This document shows, piece after piece, positions 47,701 to 60,200 of a stretch of DNA of 64,000 bases. Made by a program: the position numbers and the translations under genes. Every line of letters begins with the position of its first letter. Position 1 is the stretch's first letter. The notes below the pieces were generated by a model, which saw only the letters and a program-made list of their open reading frames with translations, had not been told where the DNA came from and made no database searches. This stretch comes from Simmondsia chinensis (taxonomy: Eukaryota; Streptophyta; Magnoliopsida; Caryophyllales; Simmondsiaceae), in NCBI GenBank assembly GCA_018398585.1, contig JAGTTD010000011.1, positions 31,244,164-31,308,163 of the forward strand, given 5' to 3'.

Positions 47701-50083
47701 TTGTGCAAAGCTTTTGCGACTTTGTTCAGGTTTGTATCCTTCCTCTTTTTCTAGTAAGTAAGCGGGATTTGGGGATTTGACCCTAGGATATCTGGACATG
47801 GGGACTTCTGTAGTTTTATCACTAGACTAAGGGCTCGTTGGCTAAGGCTAGGTTCATATCCTTCTCTTGCAGCAAGTAACCGTATTTATCATGCATTTTG
47901 TTTCATTTAGGTAAGGTCGCATACATGGATCATAATGAATTATATCTTCGTTAAACTCTAATGGGGAAAGGTCTGTTTTCTGGAACTTAAAGTCACGTCT
48001 TCTTGACATGGGTGGCTCTTGTCATTCATCTCTCCTCGTGGGGATATCCCTTGGTCTTCATTTCACATATCTAAACCATTTGAAACGCTTTTCCCTCGTC
48101 TTATCGTCAATAAGTGCCATTTTATTTTATCTTGAATTTTTTCTTAGATTCGTCACAACAGACTATCTTAGCATACTTTAGAAACTCTAAAGAGGCTACA
48201 ACTTATAAGAAGGGATTATACACTTTCTAGTCATATATAGGGTGTAGTGGGTTGGGATAGCTCTTCATAGAGTCCAAAAGACTCATCTCCTTGAGCTGAG
48301 CAAGCCGAGCCCGAGCAGAATACAACTCAAACTTGGAGGCTCATGAGAGCAGGAACTAATCTCGGTGTAAATTATGAGTTTAAATTTGCCAAATCTAGCC
48401 AAAGTTCAGGCCTAGATAAGTCAAACTCAAGCTTAATCGAGCCAAAATGAGCTTGGATCGAGCTTGAAGAGCCTAAAGAGGTGAGCTAACTTGGAGCTCC
48501 CTAAGTTGGGTTTAAGCACAATCAAGTTGAGGCAACCCCACCTCATGATGAGCTAAGCAAAGCTCGAGCTCATAACAAGAGTTAAGTTGAGCTCAAAGTC
48601 TCAACACTCAGCTAGCTTTAAGTCAAATTCAAGCCGATCCTAAGCGACTAAAAACGTCAGCAAGCCAAGTTTCAAGCCTGACAAGCTCACGTCAAGTTCA
48701 ACTCATACAGACCCCTTCTCCTATCATATATCATGACAATATGTCTTGATTGTTACATCTTTTATGAACAGAAATTGTATGGGGTGGGAGCAAGGAAAAT
48801 AGGGGTGACGTCGCTGCCACCAATGGGATGCTTGCCAGCAGCCATCACCATATTTGGGGAAGACAGCAATGAGTGCGTGGACAGATTGAACCAAGACGCA
48901 ATCATGTTTAATGATAAGCTCAACTCCACTGCTCAACACTTGCAGTCCCAGCTCACTAATCTTACTTTGGTGGTGCTTGATATCTACCAGCCTCTCTATC
49001 AGCTCGTTACTAAGCCTCAAGATAATGGTAATAACTCCAAGTTCTCAATTTTTCATGCATAGGGGTGTACATGAGTTAAGTTAGCTACTTGTAGTTAAGC
49101 TTGGATGGCTCATATTGTCCTGAGTTTTGAGCTGAGTCGACTTAGCTTGTTTATATATGTTAGTAAAGTTTGAGCCTAGTGATGCACTGATTCAATATCT
49201 CATGAGCCTGAATAAAGTTAGTATAAGTGAAATTTTAAGCCTAAACGAGAATTGCGAGCCTCTTGCTTAACTAGCTTGATACAAGCCCAATTAGAAATGT
49301 TTAGACAATTCGGTTCATTCAGTTAAGCAGGTCAAGCTCGGACTACGCAAAACCTAAAGAGTCAAAAGCATGAGCAAGAGCACAAGCCTAAAACAAGCTT
49401 GGAGAGCCAAAATCTCATTTAGCTCAATAGGAGCTCAACTGACTAAGCTAACTTCAAGCCCAAGGCAAGCTGAGCTTAAGCTAAGTCTAAATGACATTGC
49501 AAGCCTCTAGCTTACTAAGCTTGGTACAAGCTCAATAAAACACGTTGAGTCAAGTCAGCTAATTCAATTAAGTAGGTGAAGCTCAAACTCTTTGAAGCCT
49601 AAAAGAGTCAAACATGAGCTAAGACACAAGCCTAAGCCTAAAGAGCAAAAATCTCACCGCGTTGGTAAGAGCTAAACTGAGCTGAGCTTACCTCAAGCTC
49701 ACGACAAACTGAGCTCAAGCTCACTTGGCAAGCTTAAATTGAGCCAAATAGTGCCGAGACAAGTCTTTAGTCAACAAGCTTGGGATCAAATCTGCTCATC
49801 TCGACTCATTCACAACCCTATCCATGAGGCTTCTCTTTGACCTTTGTTTTGCATGACAAATGATCTACACTCGTGTGATGAATTGACAGGGTTTGCCGAG
49901 GCGAGACGGGCATGTTGTGGGACAGGACTCGTAGAGACCTCATTTCTATGCAATGCCAAGTCCCCAGGTACCTGTAAAAACGCGTCAGAATACGTGTTCT
50001 GGGATGGGTTTCATCCAACAGAGGCCACCAACAAGATATTATCAGATGATCTGCTTGCTAATGGCATCTCCCTTATCTCCTAA
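44755..50083 (+). CDS. GDSL esterase/lipase (SGNH hydrolase)
   Basis: Secreted plant GDSL-type lipase/acylhydrolase; natural substrate unknown. Five exons: 44755-45004, 46038-46168, 47496-47729, 48772-49027, 49890-50083, totalling 1,065 nt (354 aa), typical of the family. Residues 1-24 form a signal peptide ([16 protein letters not shown] core, cleavage near VHG|Q). Block [15 protein letters not shown] holds the nucleophile S37. Block II is [14 protein letters not shown]. Block III is [18 protein letters not shown], with SSDF in place of the commoner GTND; this variant is frequent in the APG-like branch. Block [10 protein letters not shown] gives D329 and H332. All junctions are GT-AG and in phase. 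The start codon is the first ATG, directly before the signal peptide. Introns 1-4 are swollen by MITEs and a 5S-headed SINE. No lesion is seen; the family is certain, the subfamily name is not. Confidence 0.95.
45010..45370. repeat. MITE family III copy, GDSL intron 1
   Basis: GTTTGTCTTTCTAGCTAATA, GGCCAAGTTGAAGTTGAAAT and GATTTTCTGTCAAAATAAAC match the copy at 60415-60760. It begins a few bases after the exon 1 donor. Confidence 0.55.
45395..45560. other. Possible decayed tRNA-SINE, GDSL intron 1
   Basis: TTAAGTTTGAATCCCAATAG resembles a B-box, preceded about 40 bp earlier by TTGATATAGTATCATTAG. No A-tail or target duplication is clear. Confidence 0.3.
45570..45812. repeat. MITE with CTGTTTGGTATCGTTT ends, GDSL intron 1
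   Basis: The left end CCCTGTTTGGTATCGTTTTT and the right end (reverse complement GCATGTTTTGTATCGTTTTC) form an inverted repeat around a T-rich then A-rich interior. Similar but more decayed blocks occur at about 17275-17455 and 54065-54255. Confidence 0.6.
46216..46461 (-). mobile_element. Full 5S-headed SINE, GDSL intron 2
   Basis: The minus strand reads GGCGCCGGATCCCATCAGAA, AAGTTAAGCGTGTTTGGGCG, GGGTGACCTCCCGAGAAGTC, CTCGTGTTGCCAACCCCATA (subfamily B), then TTGGGGGTCATCGGAAACAG, AAGGCTGCGTACATCCACCC and GCGGGAGCCCTTGAGGCATT, ending in (TTG)n. Direct repeats TTATTGTCA (46207-46215, 46462-46470) flank it. It begins about 45 bp after the exon 2 donor, antisense to the gene. Confidence 0.92.
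48215..48722. repeat. GAGCTC-rich hAT-type MITE, GDSL intron 3
   Basis: Composition is dominated by GAGCT/AGCTC words (GATCGAGCTTGAAGAGCC, GCAAAGCTCGAGCTCATAAC). The left end TAGGGTGTAGTGGGTTGGG resembles the TAGGGGTGT end of the element at 49063. The right end is not clear. Confidence 0.5.
49063..49815. mobile_element. hAT-type MITE with internal tandem repeat, GDSL intron 4
   Basis: The left end TAGGGGTGTACATGAGT and the right end (reverse complement TAGGGTTGTGAATGAGT) form a terminal inverted repeat. Inside, a unit of about 240 bp is repeated in tandem (about 49256-49502 and 49503-49740), each starting GCCTCT-AGCTTA-CTAGCTTG and including AGAGTCAAA...CATGAGC. No coding capacity. Confidence 0.7.
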
Positions 50084-51457
50084 TCAGATGTGACACCCAA
50101 TACGTTTTACAGAATTTTACTGCAATAAAAAGTATGGTGTATGTAGAGGTGTGCGCAGAGGCTACATTTGAGAATGTTTCTCATGTCATTTGTGTTCTTG
50201 TACTTGGATCAATTTAAGATTAGATTTTTTATAAAAAAGATTATGGGCTTACATTTTGCTGCAACCTAGTTGTGGCCAATATGTAGAAACATTGATGCTA
50301 ATAAAACCATTTAATCCTCAGTTTTTCCCACGCATTATGTCAGTGCACTAGACCGAGAAACGTTGATGGGTTCATGAACAGTTCATTAAGGGTTCGTCAA
50401 GAACTCACTAAGAACAATTTCTCAGTAGTCACTTAAATATCAATTGTTGATGGCTCGTTCATAGCTGGAATAACTCATTAAATGAATAGCTATTTTACAC
50501 ACGATAAAGACATGTTTATAGCTCAAATAGCAAGTAGAAAACAAAATTTGTCTCCTAATATTTCATTTTACAATAAATTGAGTAAAAAATAAAAAAAATA
50601 AGACTAATTTACTATAAAATAAAATATAAAACACTATTTTAAATAAGAAAAAAGACACAGGCTAATTAAACAAATTTTTGGGCATTACGATTTTTTTTAC
50701 CAAGACACTAAGACCTATTTTAAATTAAAAAAAAAAGAGACTGTAAGCCAAAAATATTTAAGATTTAGGTTCGATTTAGATACTAAAATAAAATCTGAAA
50801 AGAAACAACAAGGTCAAGGAGAATAAGCAACGAAGACAATGGTATTTAAGCGGAAAACCCTCAACGAGAGGGAAAAACCACGGGCGGAGATAGAGAATCT
50901 TTATGGTTCGAAGTTGGAGAGTATTACATAAGGATTCTTCTTCACACACACTCTCTCTTTCTAGTAGAAAAACGGCTCTCTAACCCTAAGAAAAGAGAAG
51001 AAAATAAGATATATAGTATAAGAGAGAGAAACCTTAAAAAACTGAGAAATCGGGTACAATCCGAACTAAATAAAAAAAGGCCAAGGAAGGTAGCCCAACA
51101 CTGACCTCTGTTCGAAATCCGGACAAAAAAATTTGAGACAAAACCCAACAAAGACAAATCGAACAAACTAAAAAGTATCGGGAATGAGCATTACTACACG
51201 TCACAAATAGGGAGTGGATGAAAATGCCACAAATAGGGCATAGTTGGTCCTTAACGACCAACTTGTTCCTAAACACTCTCCTTCTCGTGACATTTTGATC
51301 GGGACATAAATAACTCAATTAAAACCAGCAGAAAGAAAGGGTAAAACAAAAGGGGGGAACGAAAAACAAGAACCCTACACAAACAAACAGGGAAAAATGG
51401 CGCCAAATTCAGTCTAACCCAACCCAAGCCATAATCTCCATAACCAAAACTCAAAGG

Positions 51458-51503
<46 letters not shown>
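50084..51503. other. Spacer between GDSL and RMI2
   Basis: It holds the GDSL 3' flank, a partial MITE family I copy at about 50525-50750 (TGGCTAATTAAACAAATTTT arms), and an RMI2 leader with a (GA) tract of about 40 bp at 51460-51500 ending just before the start codon. The short minus-strand frames at 50.9-51.4 kb show no recognisable features. Confidence 0.5.
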
Positions 51504-51504
<1 letters not shown>

Positions 51505-52606
51505 TGGATTACAGTCTAGCGGCATTGAAACTAATGTGCAGGCAACTGAAGGAAGCCAAGGAGACATCAGCATCGCAGTCCTCCTACTCTCTCTCCGGCA
51601 TACACTTCCAGCGCGCCTGGATACAGGGCATCCTTCTTCACTCCTCCTCCGCCTCCGATAACCGCTTCCTCCTCGACGACGGCACCGGCGTTATCGAACT
51701 CTTCCTCTCCCCTGATTTCCTCTCCCGTCATTGGCTCCCAGGTTTGCTCATCATTCATCTTGTTCTCTGAATTTCACTCGGCCTTACATCCGAGTCGTAC
51801 CCTCAGTTTGATTAACAAAGAGTGAAAATGGGAAAACAAACTAAGTAAATCCGTGCAAAATCCTAGTTGATTTGCTTTTCCTAGGTTTTTCTTCAAAATA
51901 GGTGGAAAAAGTGAGCAAAATTTAGCAAATGTTATTGAGAAACTGAGAAAAACTAATTAGTTGACAAACAAGTGAAAACTAATAGTTTTACCTAGTTTCA
52001 ATTTTTTCTAGTTTCGGTCAGTTTTACTCACTAATTTTTAACCAAACGGAGTAGTAAAGTTGACAAATGTGAGGTTTACGATGTGTGTCCCGATAAATGA
52101 CCAATTGATAATAGATGGAGTAACTCACTAAAGTTATGTGTTGATCTCATTTCTCTTACAGGTATAATTTGAAACATTTTAACGATACTCACATATAAAG
52201 TTATAAGCAAATTTTCCATCCTGATTCTTCATAAATTTCTCTAGCAATATGCTAAACTTCTATTTCTAATCAAGACGATATGTTACTAAGAGTTAAGAAA
52301 TTTCACATTAGAATAATGAGTATAGAGATTCTCTCACCAGGAATGTATGTAATGGTGATTGGAGGTTACTTCGCTCGTGAAGGGGAGCTTCCATTGATAA
52401 AGGTACACCGAGTGTTCGATTAAACTCCTCCAAGACCTTAATAGAATGCTTTTCGAATTGGAGCTTCATAGTGCAATATTTGCTTTTTTGTGAAGGTACA
52501 CAAGATTGTAGATCTGTCGATGTATCCAGATAGAGAGGCGATGTGGTACCTTGAAGTGATTGAAGCATACAATATGTTCTACCAGCCTCTACTCGATGAA
52601 GATTGA
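51504..52606 (+). CDS. RMI2: RecQ-mediated genome instability protein 2
   Basis: Small OB-fold subunit of the RecQ helicase-TOP3-RMI1 complex, which dissolves double Holliday junctions and restrains crossing over in the nucleus. Three exons: 51504-51741, 52341-52402, 52496-52606; total 411 nt, 136 aa, the expected size. Visible features are the N-terminal MDYSLAALKLMCRQLKEAKE, the OB-fold strands RAWIQGILLH and RFLLDDGTGVIELFLS, then GMYVMVIGGYFAREGELPLI and the C-terminal VHKIVDLSMYPDREAMWYLE. The VDLSxxPxREAMWxLEV block is characteristic of plant RMI2. The start codon follows a (GA)n leader. Intron 1 contains a MITE-like AT-rich block around 51885-52060. No defect is seen. Confidence 0.93.
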
Positions 52607-54254
52607 TCCTCAGTTCCAGTATCATTGGATTATGCGTATCATTGATTGATCAATAGGAAATCAGGAACGCTTTAATGGTATTGTGGACTGCGTTAAAATT
52701 GCAAGTGGCTTTAGAACATATATAGGCCTAATATATTACCAATTTGTAGGTCTCAAGCTATGACGCATTAAATCTAATATATTCTCAAGCTATGACTTTT
52801 TTGCCAACAAATGTTGGCTTAACATGATTACAACATATAGATAACTTTTATTCGAATTTAATGAATTTTTATTATAATTTGCTAACTTTTTGTAGAAAAT
52901 AATGACAATGGCTTATATCATGATAATCACGTGTTAGCATTTTCAGATGAAAATTGATAGAATTCAGACAAAAAGTTCACTAAATTCTACACTTATGCCT
53001 CATTGCGTGTATTGAACTACTAGACTACTGAGATGTTAAATGTTCAAATTCGAAAGCACCGTGTACAAATGATAAATTATGTTGTTATGATTCTATAACA
53101 AGTACCGTGTACAAGTGACAAAATTAACATCGTCATCCTCACGGAAAAAGAGCTCATCCTGTCCAACAACTACCCGTCATTTTTTGAATTAATAAAATTA
53201 CAATACAGAATGCAAGTGATGAGTTTTTAATCCAAGACCTTTAGCTCCGAAGAACGTATAGTTTTATAATTCCATTAACTCCGACATTCAACAAGGGACA
53301 TGTCTTTATAGTTTGAGAGCTGCATCAACTGTCATTGTATCACAACGTAGTTCTTATGACGCATTCAAAAATCCTTCAAACCACCCTATCTCTGCGAACG
53401 CCTAGTAGTTTGCGAGTTGCATCAACAGTCATTGTACCACGAAAATCCCTTCAAATCACCCATTCCAGCAAATGCCTTGAGCTCGAGTGCTTGTGGCATT
53501 AGCCTAATTATACCTTGTGACGTAAACAATACAGCAGATTCATGCTCTTTCCGTTTGATCTTACAGAAGACCGGCTATAATTCATACAAGAATGGACCTG
53601 AGACCGAAAAGGATATATCATCAAAAGAACAGTAATAGAATCAAATAATGGGCATTAGAGCTTTAAAAGTTAAATTGTTTCTGGGCCTATATTTTTCTCT
53701 CTCTTCCTCCCACATTTCTTAACAAAGACTATACTATAAATCCTAGGTAAATGCGTTTATATACTTCATGATCATACTTCATATCAGTGAGTAAACAATT
53801 TTATGGTCATTTTCTTGTTCATTGGATACTCGCATTTTAGGCTCTAAAACTTTGCAAATAGTCAACATACAGGATCCATAGACACAGAACCGAACTAAAT
53901 GATGAGCACCAACCTTCATGAAGGCAGCTTCTCGTCATTTGTACAACCTTCAAGAACAATGTCCAAGACGAAGCGTTAGTACTAACTTCTCAGAAGTTAG
54001 AGGGAGAAGGGGGGAGAATATAAATGGAGCAGCTCAAGGCCCATTTTATATCGTCTTTTATTTACCATTTTTTTTTTTTTTTGGGAACTAAAAACTATAT
54101 CTTACAAATAATTTTTCCTAGTTTTTGGTTTTTTGTTTTTAGTTTTTTTTTTCTTTCTAAATTAAGTGAAAACAAAAACAAAAAAATCATAAAAAACTAC
54201 TTCTAAATCTGGTTTTTTCTTTTTTCTAAATAGAAAATGACATCAAATAAACCC
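52607..54254. other. Spacer between RMI2 and the SAAL1-like gene
   Basis: It contains an imperfect tandem duplication of about 100 bp near 53310-53480 (AGCTGCATCAACTGTCATTG and AGTTGCATCAACAGTCATTG) and a T/A-rich MITE-like block at 54065-54255. No coding frame is recognised. Confidence 0.45.
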
Positions 54255-57200
54255 TTAATTACTTGAAGAACTTGTATGTCTGAGACAGCAGTCCAATATT
54301 CTACAGATGTCTCTATCATCAGGATAATTATGGCCATGAGAATTCTCATCTTTTGCATAATCCTTCACTTTGTTCCATTGATTTAACATATCAACCATTC
54401 TCTTAACCTGTTTCATTTGTAAAGGAAAACAAAGAAATACATTGTACAGAAAACTAACTGGCAGCAAATCGATGCTTTATCCTCAGAATTCCAAGTGGCA
54501 CGTTTAATTTGAGAAAATTTTCTTAATTTTCTATCTTCATTTTTCCAGCATTGTCAAAGGAAAATGAATAACGGCAAAACAAACTTGGAATTTTTAGAAA
54601 ATATAGGAAAACGAGATAAATTACAACGGAAAACATGGAAAAAGAGGGTTTTCTAAATTTTAATACAAATGAAAAAAAATTAGAAAATTTGGAAAATTGA
54701 GTCGATTGAACGGATTCTCCAAAAACAAACAAAAAAGGGAGGGGCTTGCAGAATTTTCTTGGAAAAATGTGAAGCTTTCAAAAAAATAAACACACCCCAA
54801 GCTACATAAAGAATGTAAATTGAAGGATACAGCAGTTGTTATAGAGCTTAATTTAATTGCAGATAACGTTGATCTCTCATGTTCTTGCAATGATGTATCC
54901 ACCTGGCAGTCAAGTATGCCGTCTTCTATGAAATCGGATTTGCTGACAAATATCACCACGTATTGTCGAAGACTTGAAGGGCTCAGCTCGGTCACCGGGA
55001 TACGAAATAGCAGTCTCGCTAGTATGCTCCACAGTGCGTTTCGAGCCTCTAAATCATTTGAAGTAAAAGGGAATAAATCGAGCACGCACTGCAAGAAAAG
55101 CAAATCTGCACGTACAAAGTGCTAACTTCAAGTTGTAATGTAACTCATAAGAAAACAATGCTAGAAAAATCGTTACAATTTTTTTTTATTGGGGTAAGGA
55201 CGTACAACATTACCCTAAATAGGGCCACCAACATCTCGAAGATGGAAGAGATAAGTTTCAAACCCAAGACCTCATGGTTGGCAGTGGGTAGCCTAACAGT
55301 TATACTAAACCTAACAACTCAGATTTTCCAAAGAATTTCTCAAAATAAGAACCAAAGTACTTACCCTTGGACATTTCCTGAGCAAGCTCACTAGCATCAG
55401 CCAGGATATTTGCAACTAAAACTGCTGCAGTAATACAAGAATTTGCAATCTGCAAATACATCATTAACGTGTTAACAAATGATGTGTGCAGCGTGCAAGA
55501 TCGGGATTAGTGATTTAAAATACGTTATTTACGGTAATTAACTTTATTTTCAATATCATATTTTGAAAGGTTTATGGTACAATAAGTAGGGGTCCAACTG
55601 CGTTTGTTTGTAGCCAGACATTAAAGACATCATGACGCGCGGATCTCTAAGCTAAGTTGGACAATACATATGTCCATGAGATCGACCAATCATCTTCCAT
55701 TGAGAGTACTTCCTAAACGATTTTGAACCATCATATTATTATATACAAAATAGAATTAATCATACAACAAACAAGGACCTTTCTGGTAGATGTTAGCTAC
55801 CATTTCTATACCATACCAAGAAAAAACAATGAAGCGCCTTAGTTAAGATGGTTAATCAGCCATTTCTCTGCAAGAGGCTATTTACTAACCCACAGTAATC
55901 TAGAAGAGAGAGCAAATAACGGTATCTAACCCTCCTACCCCCACCCATCCAATCAACACAAAAGCAATACACATCTATAGAAGTACTTTCATAAAAAGTG
56001 CTATTAATAAGGGTGTTTTTGTCAAATAACATTTTATGTTTTGTTTCCATTTTTGCTTTAAAGGAGAAGCACTATCTCCCTACTTTTGCTTAAAAGTAGA
56101 AAGCAAATTCCATTTCTACCCTTAAAATCTGACTAGAAAAGACATTTTTTTCAAAAAGAAGCTTGGACGAACATGTCCTAAGGAAAGTGTTGTAGCCATC
56201 TATACAAAGGAACACCATAGTTTTTAGTGTTTCAGATAATATTTAAATTTGTTAGAAAAGAAAGGTACCTCAATCTTTTCAGGAATTTTGACCAGCTCAA
56301 CCGCCATTCGAAAAAGTTCCTTGTTTGAACATATCTCCTCCGAATAATCATCTGTTACCGAGAGCGCTTCAATTGCCCGAAGAATGCAATCAATTGCAGG
56401 ATACCTGAAATTTTGTTGAAAGTAAAAAATGAAACCCCAGAGAATACTAAATAAATCATCCATACTATTCAACTCCTGGAAATATTAGCCAATACAATAA
56501 AACCCATGCCTTTATCGTTCTAAACACCAAACTACGTTGTAGATCCTGATTCCAATTTGCATTCTTCAGGCAAAAAAAGGGAAAATATGAAGCAGCTTGT
56601 TCATATTTCTTTTCCTTCTTGTTCCCTCTTTACCGTTACATGGATACAAGATTCAAGCTGTCATCCCAATTCCAGCAACTTAGTTTCAATAACATCTGGA
56701 CAGGAAATTTGGGATTTTATGCAGCAAATCCAGAACATAATTGATACAAGGCATAAACGTTTAAGATTACAACTTATGTTTAAATAAGTATGAATTACTG
56801 CATGAAATGCAGTTGATGAAGAAAGTGGAAATTCATACTTATTTGTTTTGCAATAACCAGGTGGGTAGTACCAATACTTGTATCATTTTTCTTTTCAATT
56901 TACCATGGAGATTTGGGAAGAGACGTTGCCATTATAGCGTTCAAAAGATACCCAAAACCCAGATTGTTGCAACAAATAGGCTGAAAATGATCAGAGTCAG
57001 AGCTCAAGAGTCCGACCAATGGTATGCAACGCAAAGAACAAAGTAAAAAGAACAACATAAATTGCCAGGAAATTACAAGAGACATGAGTCTATTTATGCT
57101 AAAGCAATGCTATATATATTCAACTATCAGACAATGTAAGGACAACTGTAACTCCTCCTAACACAGCATACATGAAACAAGTAGCTCAAAGAACTTTGGA

Positions 57201-60200
57201 CTTCGCTAATATAGCCTCAGTTGATTGATAGAGGGATTAGAGGGCTTTAGGTTATTAGTTCTTGGTTTATAAATGTTGCATGGTGTAGTTTTGAGAATAT
57301 CTTGTCCTTAACTCTTTGTACTTTCTCTCTTAATAATGTTTCTTTTATCAATCAAACAAAAGATTAAGATGCTAGACAGATGACAAGGAGTAAATAGTCT
57401 CCAGTAAAAATAAACTACAAAACTTGGACAAGTTATCAAAATGTTTGAGAAAATCTCATAATGATAAAAGAGAAATAGCCTTAGTGTGTAAAGCTCTTAC
57501 CTTTCAGGAAGTCTTTCGCTTGTTAATTTTCCCATCTCAAAAGCCAAAAGATTAACCAAAATACTTGGAAGTCCCAACTTCATAAGAGTTGGGAGAAGAA
57601 GGGGTGCAGCTTCCTGCTGGTTTTCTACAATGGCCAACAATAAGCCGACACTCTGTGCAAAGGAGGCATGAAAAAAAAAGTAAAAAAGAAAGAACTGACG
57701 CTTGAATTTATGTCAGAGCAAATTTAAGAAAATTTGAGGCTGTTATTCACTACAAGTCACATCATTCCTCTTCACAGTAACATTTTTTGTCCTAGCAATA
57801 ACAACACCCTTCTGATATTATTCCCTCCAAAAATTGTACCTTCTCTATGAGTTGGGGGTTCAGGGTATTCTCAGCAATCCAAAGCAGACGACTTAGAATA
57901 TGCTCAGGCCGCAATGCCTTGGCCCAAGTGGCACACTGACGACCTTGAATGCAAGAGGTTAGCAACCTGTATTGAAGAAGCGCACAGATAAGGAAATAGC
58001 AAATTCCATTATCTAATGGCAACGGAAAGGTACTATATTAATGAAGCAGGTCATATATGGAGATATATACTGACAAGATGTTGAAGGGAACGGAAAACAG
58101 ACACAAAAGATCAGCACATTCTTTTTCAGTTGCTCAAGGAGACATCTTTTGTGATGTTAACACAACTTGCTACTCATAAACTAAACTCAATAATATTTCT
58201 TCAAATTTCAAAACAACCAATTACAAAGCTATATATATTCGAAAAACTAATCCCTATGATAATATTTCTTCAAATTACCTAATGAAATCTAATAAGATAC
58301 AATTTACAATATCATAGCTTCTATAATCATAATCCCTTCTTGTGTGCTACATCATTTTGACTCTGAAATGAAGAATTTCAATAATCAAAATCCCTTCACT
58401 AAAACCCTAGAATTTTCGAATTCCTTGTTTGATTGAACAATTATATAAAAGGGCAACCAAAGCAAGAAGCCAACAATGTGTCACAGGACATTACCGACAG
58501 ACTTCACACAAGGAAGGGACATCATCTAAAAACAATTGGTCCATTGCTATCTCCACCAATCTCTCAGTGGAGGTCACTTGATCCATTAGCACTTCATGGC
58601 AAGCAAGGTTGCCCAGAATCCCCAAGCTAATCTCCTGCAAAGAATGTTGAAATCTTATTTTATTGAAGTAGTGAAAGAGTAAAATGTAACATACAACATA
58701 TTTATGTAATGTGAGGTGGACTGAGGGCCACTCACTGTAATACGGGCAGAATCAGATGTTATGATATTTCCTAAAACCACTTCAATCACAAGGTTTTGCA
58801 CCTGAAGAAAGAGAAGCGAGTTTAATTTGTGGTTACATCACATAAGAACAGTTGTATACACATTAATAAAGAAAAGAAGAGAAAAAGAAATCTTATTATC
58901 AGATCTTGTCAAATATATGCAGGCATACAATGCACATACAACTACAGAGGAGCATCCAGTGAAAAAAATAGAACAGCATAACAAGGCCGATCCCAAGATT
59001 TTAGGGGCTCAAAGCAAGTTTGATCAATAGCCCTCTTTATTGGCAACCAAAGTGTCCGGATCAACTTAAGTACGCCTCAAATTGTCCACTTTATATTATA
59101 GTTTCAGCTGATATATATGTCATTTATATTATAATATAAATGACAAGTGCATTTATTATATATCAGACATAAGTCATTATTTCTCTGATCACGAACGGTG
59201 ATATATGATAGAAGCAAACTTGTTATATAACAAATTTTTAAAAGGGGTCCTTCACAAATTGAGGGCCCCTAGCATTTACAGCCATTACTTGGGGTCTTGA
59301 CCAACCCCGGACAACCATGCAAACTAATGATACTTACGCTATCTTCTCTGTATATGAGTGCTTTTTTCAGTTTCATTGGCCGAAAAAAGAAATCCATAAA
59401 ATGCACCAATAAGACATTTGAATACCATGAATTCTGCATGATCCTTACTGGCAGCAAGATCCCACAAAATGCAACCACTTTCTTCCCATGCTGCTTCTCT
59501 CGCTGACTTCTTCGGATGTTCAACTATGTCTGACTCACCATCCAAGTCATTGCCTTGAATTTCCATGGCCTCGCCATTGTCATTTTCCATGTGTATAATA
59601 CCATTTCCAGCTGCAGATTCAATGCCCTGTCCTATATTACCAGTTTCTTCCCTTTGAGATGACTCGTCACAAGAATTAGGTCTTTCAGAGTGATCACTAT
59701 GCGTTTCATCCGGAGGCAAAAGTTTGCGAATCAAAGAAATAATATAACCGGGATCCACTGTCGTTGAGATGTCAAATAACTGAATCAAACGACATGGATG
59801 CCCAAAACTGTCATTGTTATTGACAAATAGATAGACAATAAACAGAAAAACCTAATGATAGATACCGGTATATAATTAAAACAGACAAGAGTAAAAGATC
59901 TTCGAGTTTGAGAAAATCATTAAAATAGAAAACTAAAAATGGGTCATGAGCTTCAAATCAAAGACCTCTATGGAGCAACTAATTGCTAATCGAAGAATTT
60001 CATCACAAACACAAGTAGTTCAAATCTGGAAAACTTATGTGAACCCGACATCTGGTATTCAAAATGAAATTTTCATCAATCATGCTATAATTGCAAACCC
60101 AATCCCCATCTGCAAGCATGATTGTTTCTAATCAGTATAAATCAATTTCATTCCCAGAAAGACATAAAATATGCTAATTAAACCCCAACGGTCATCTGCT

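Noticed and set aside
50942..51454. Minus-strand frames upstream of RMI2 as hydrophobic small proteins
   Set aside because: They overlap the RMI2 leader and its (GA)n tract, lack family motifs and overlap one another; chance open frames are more likely.
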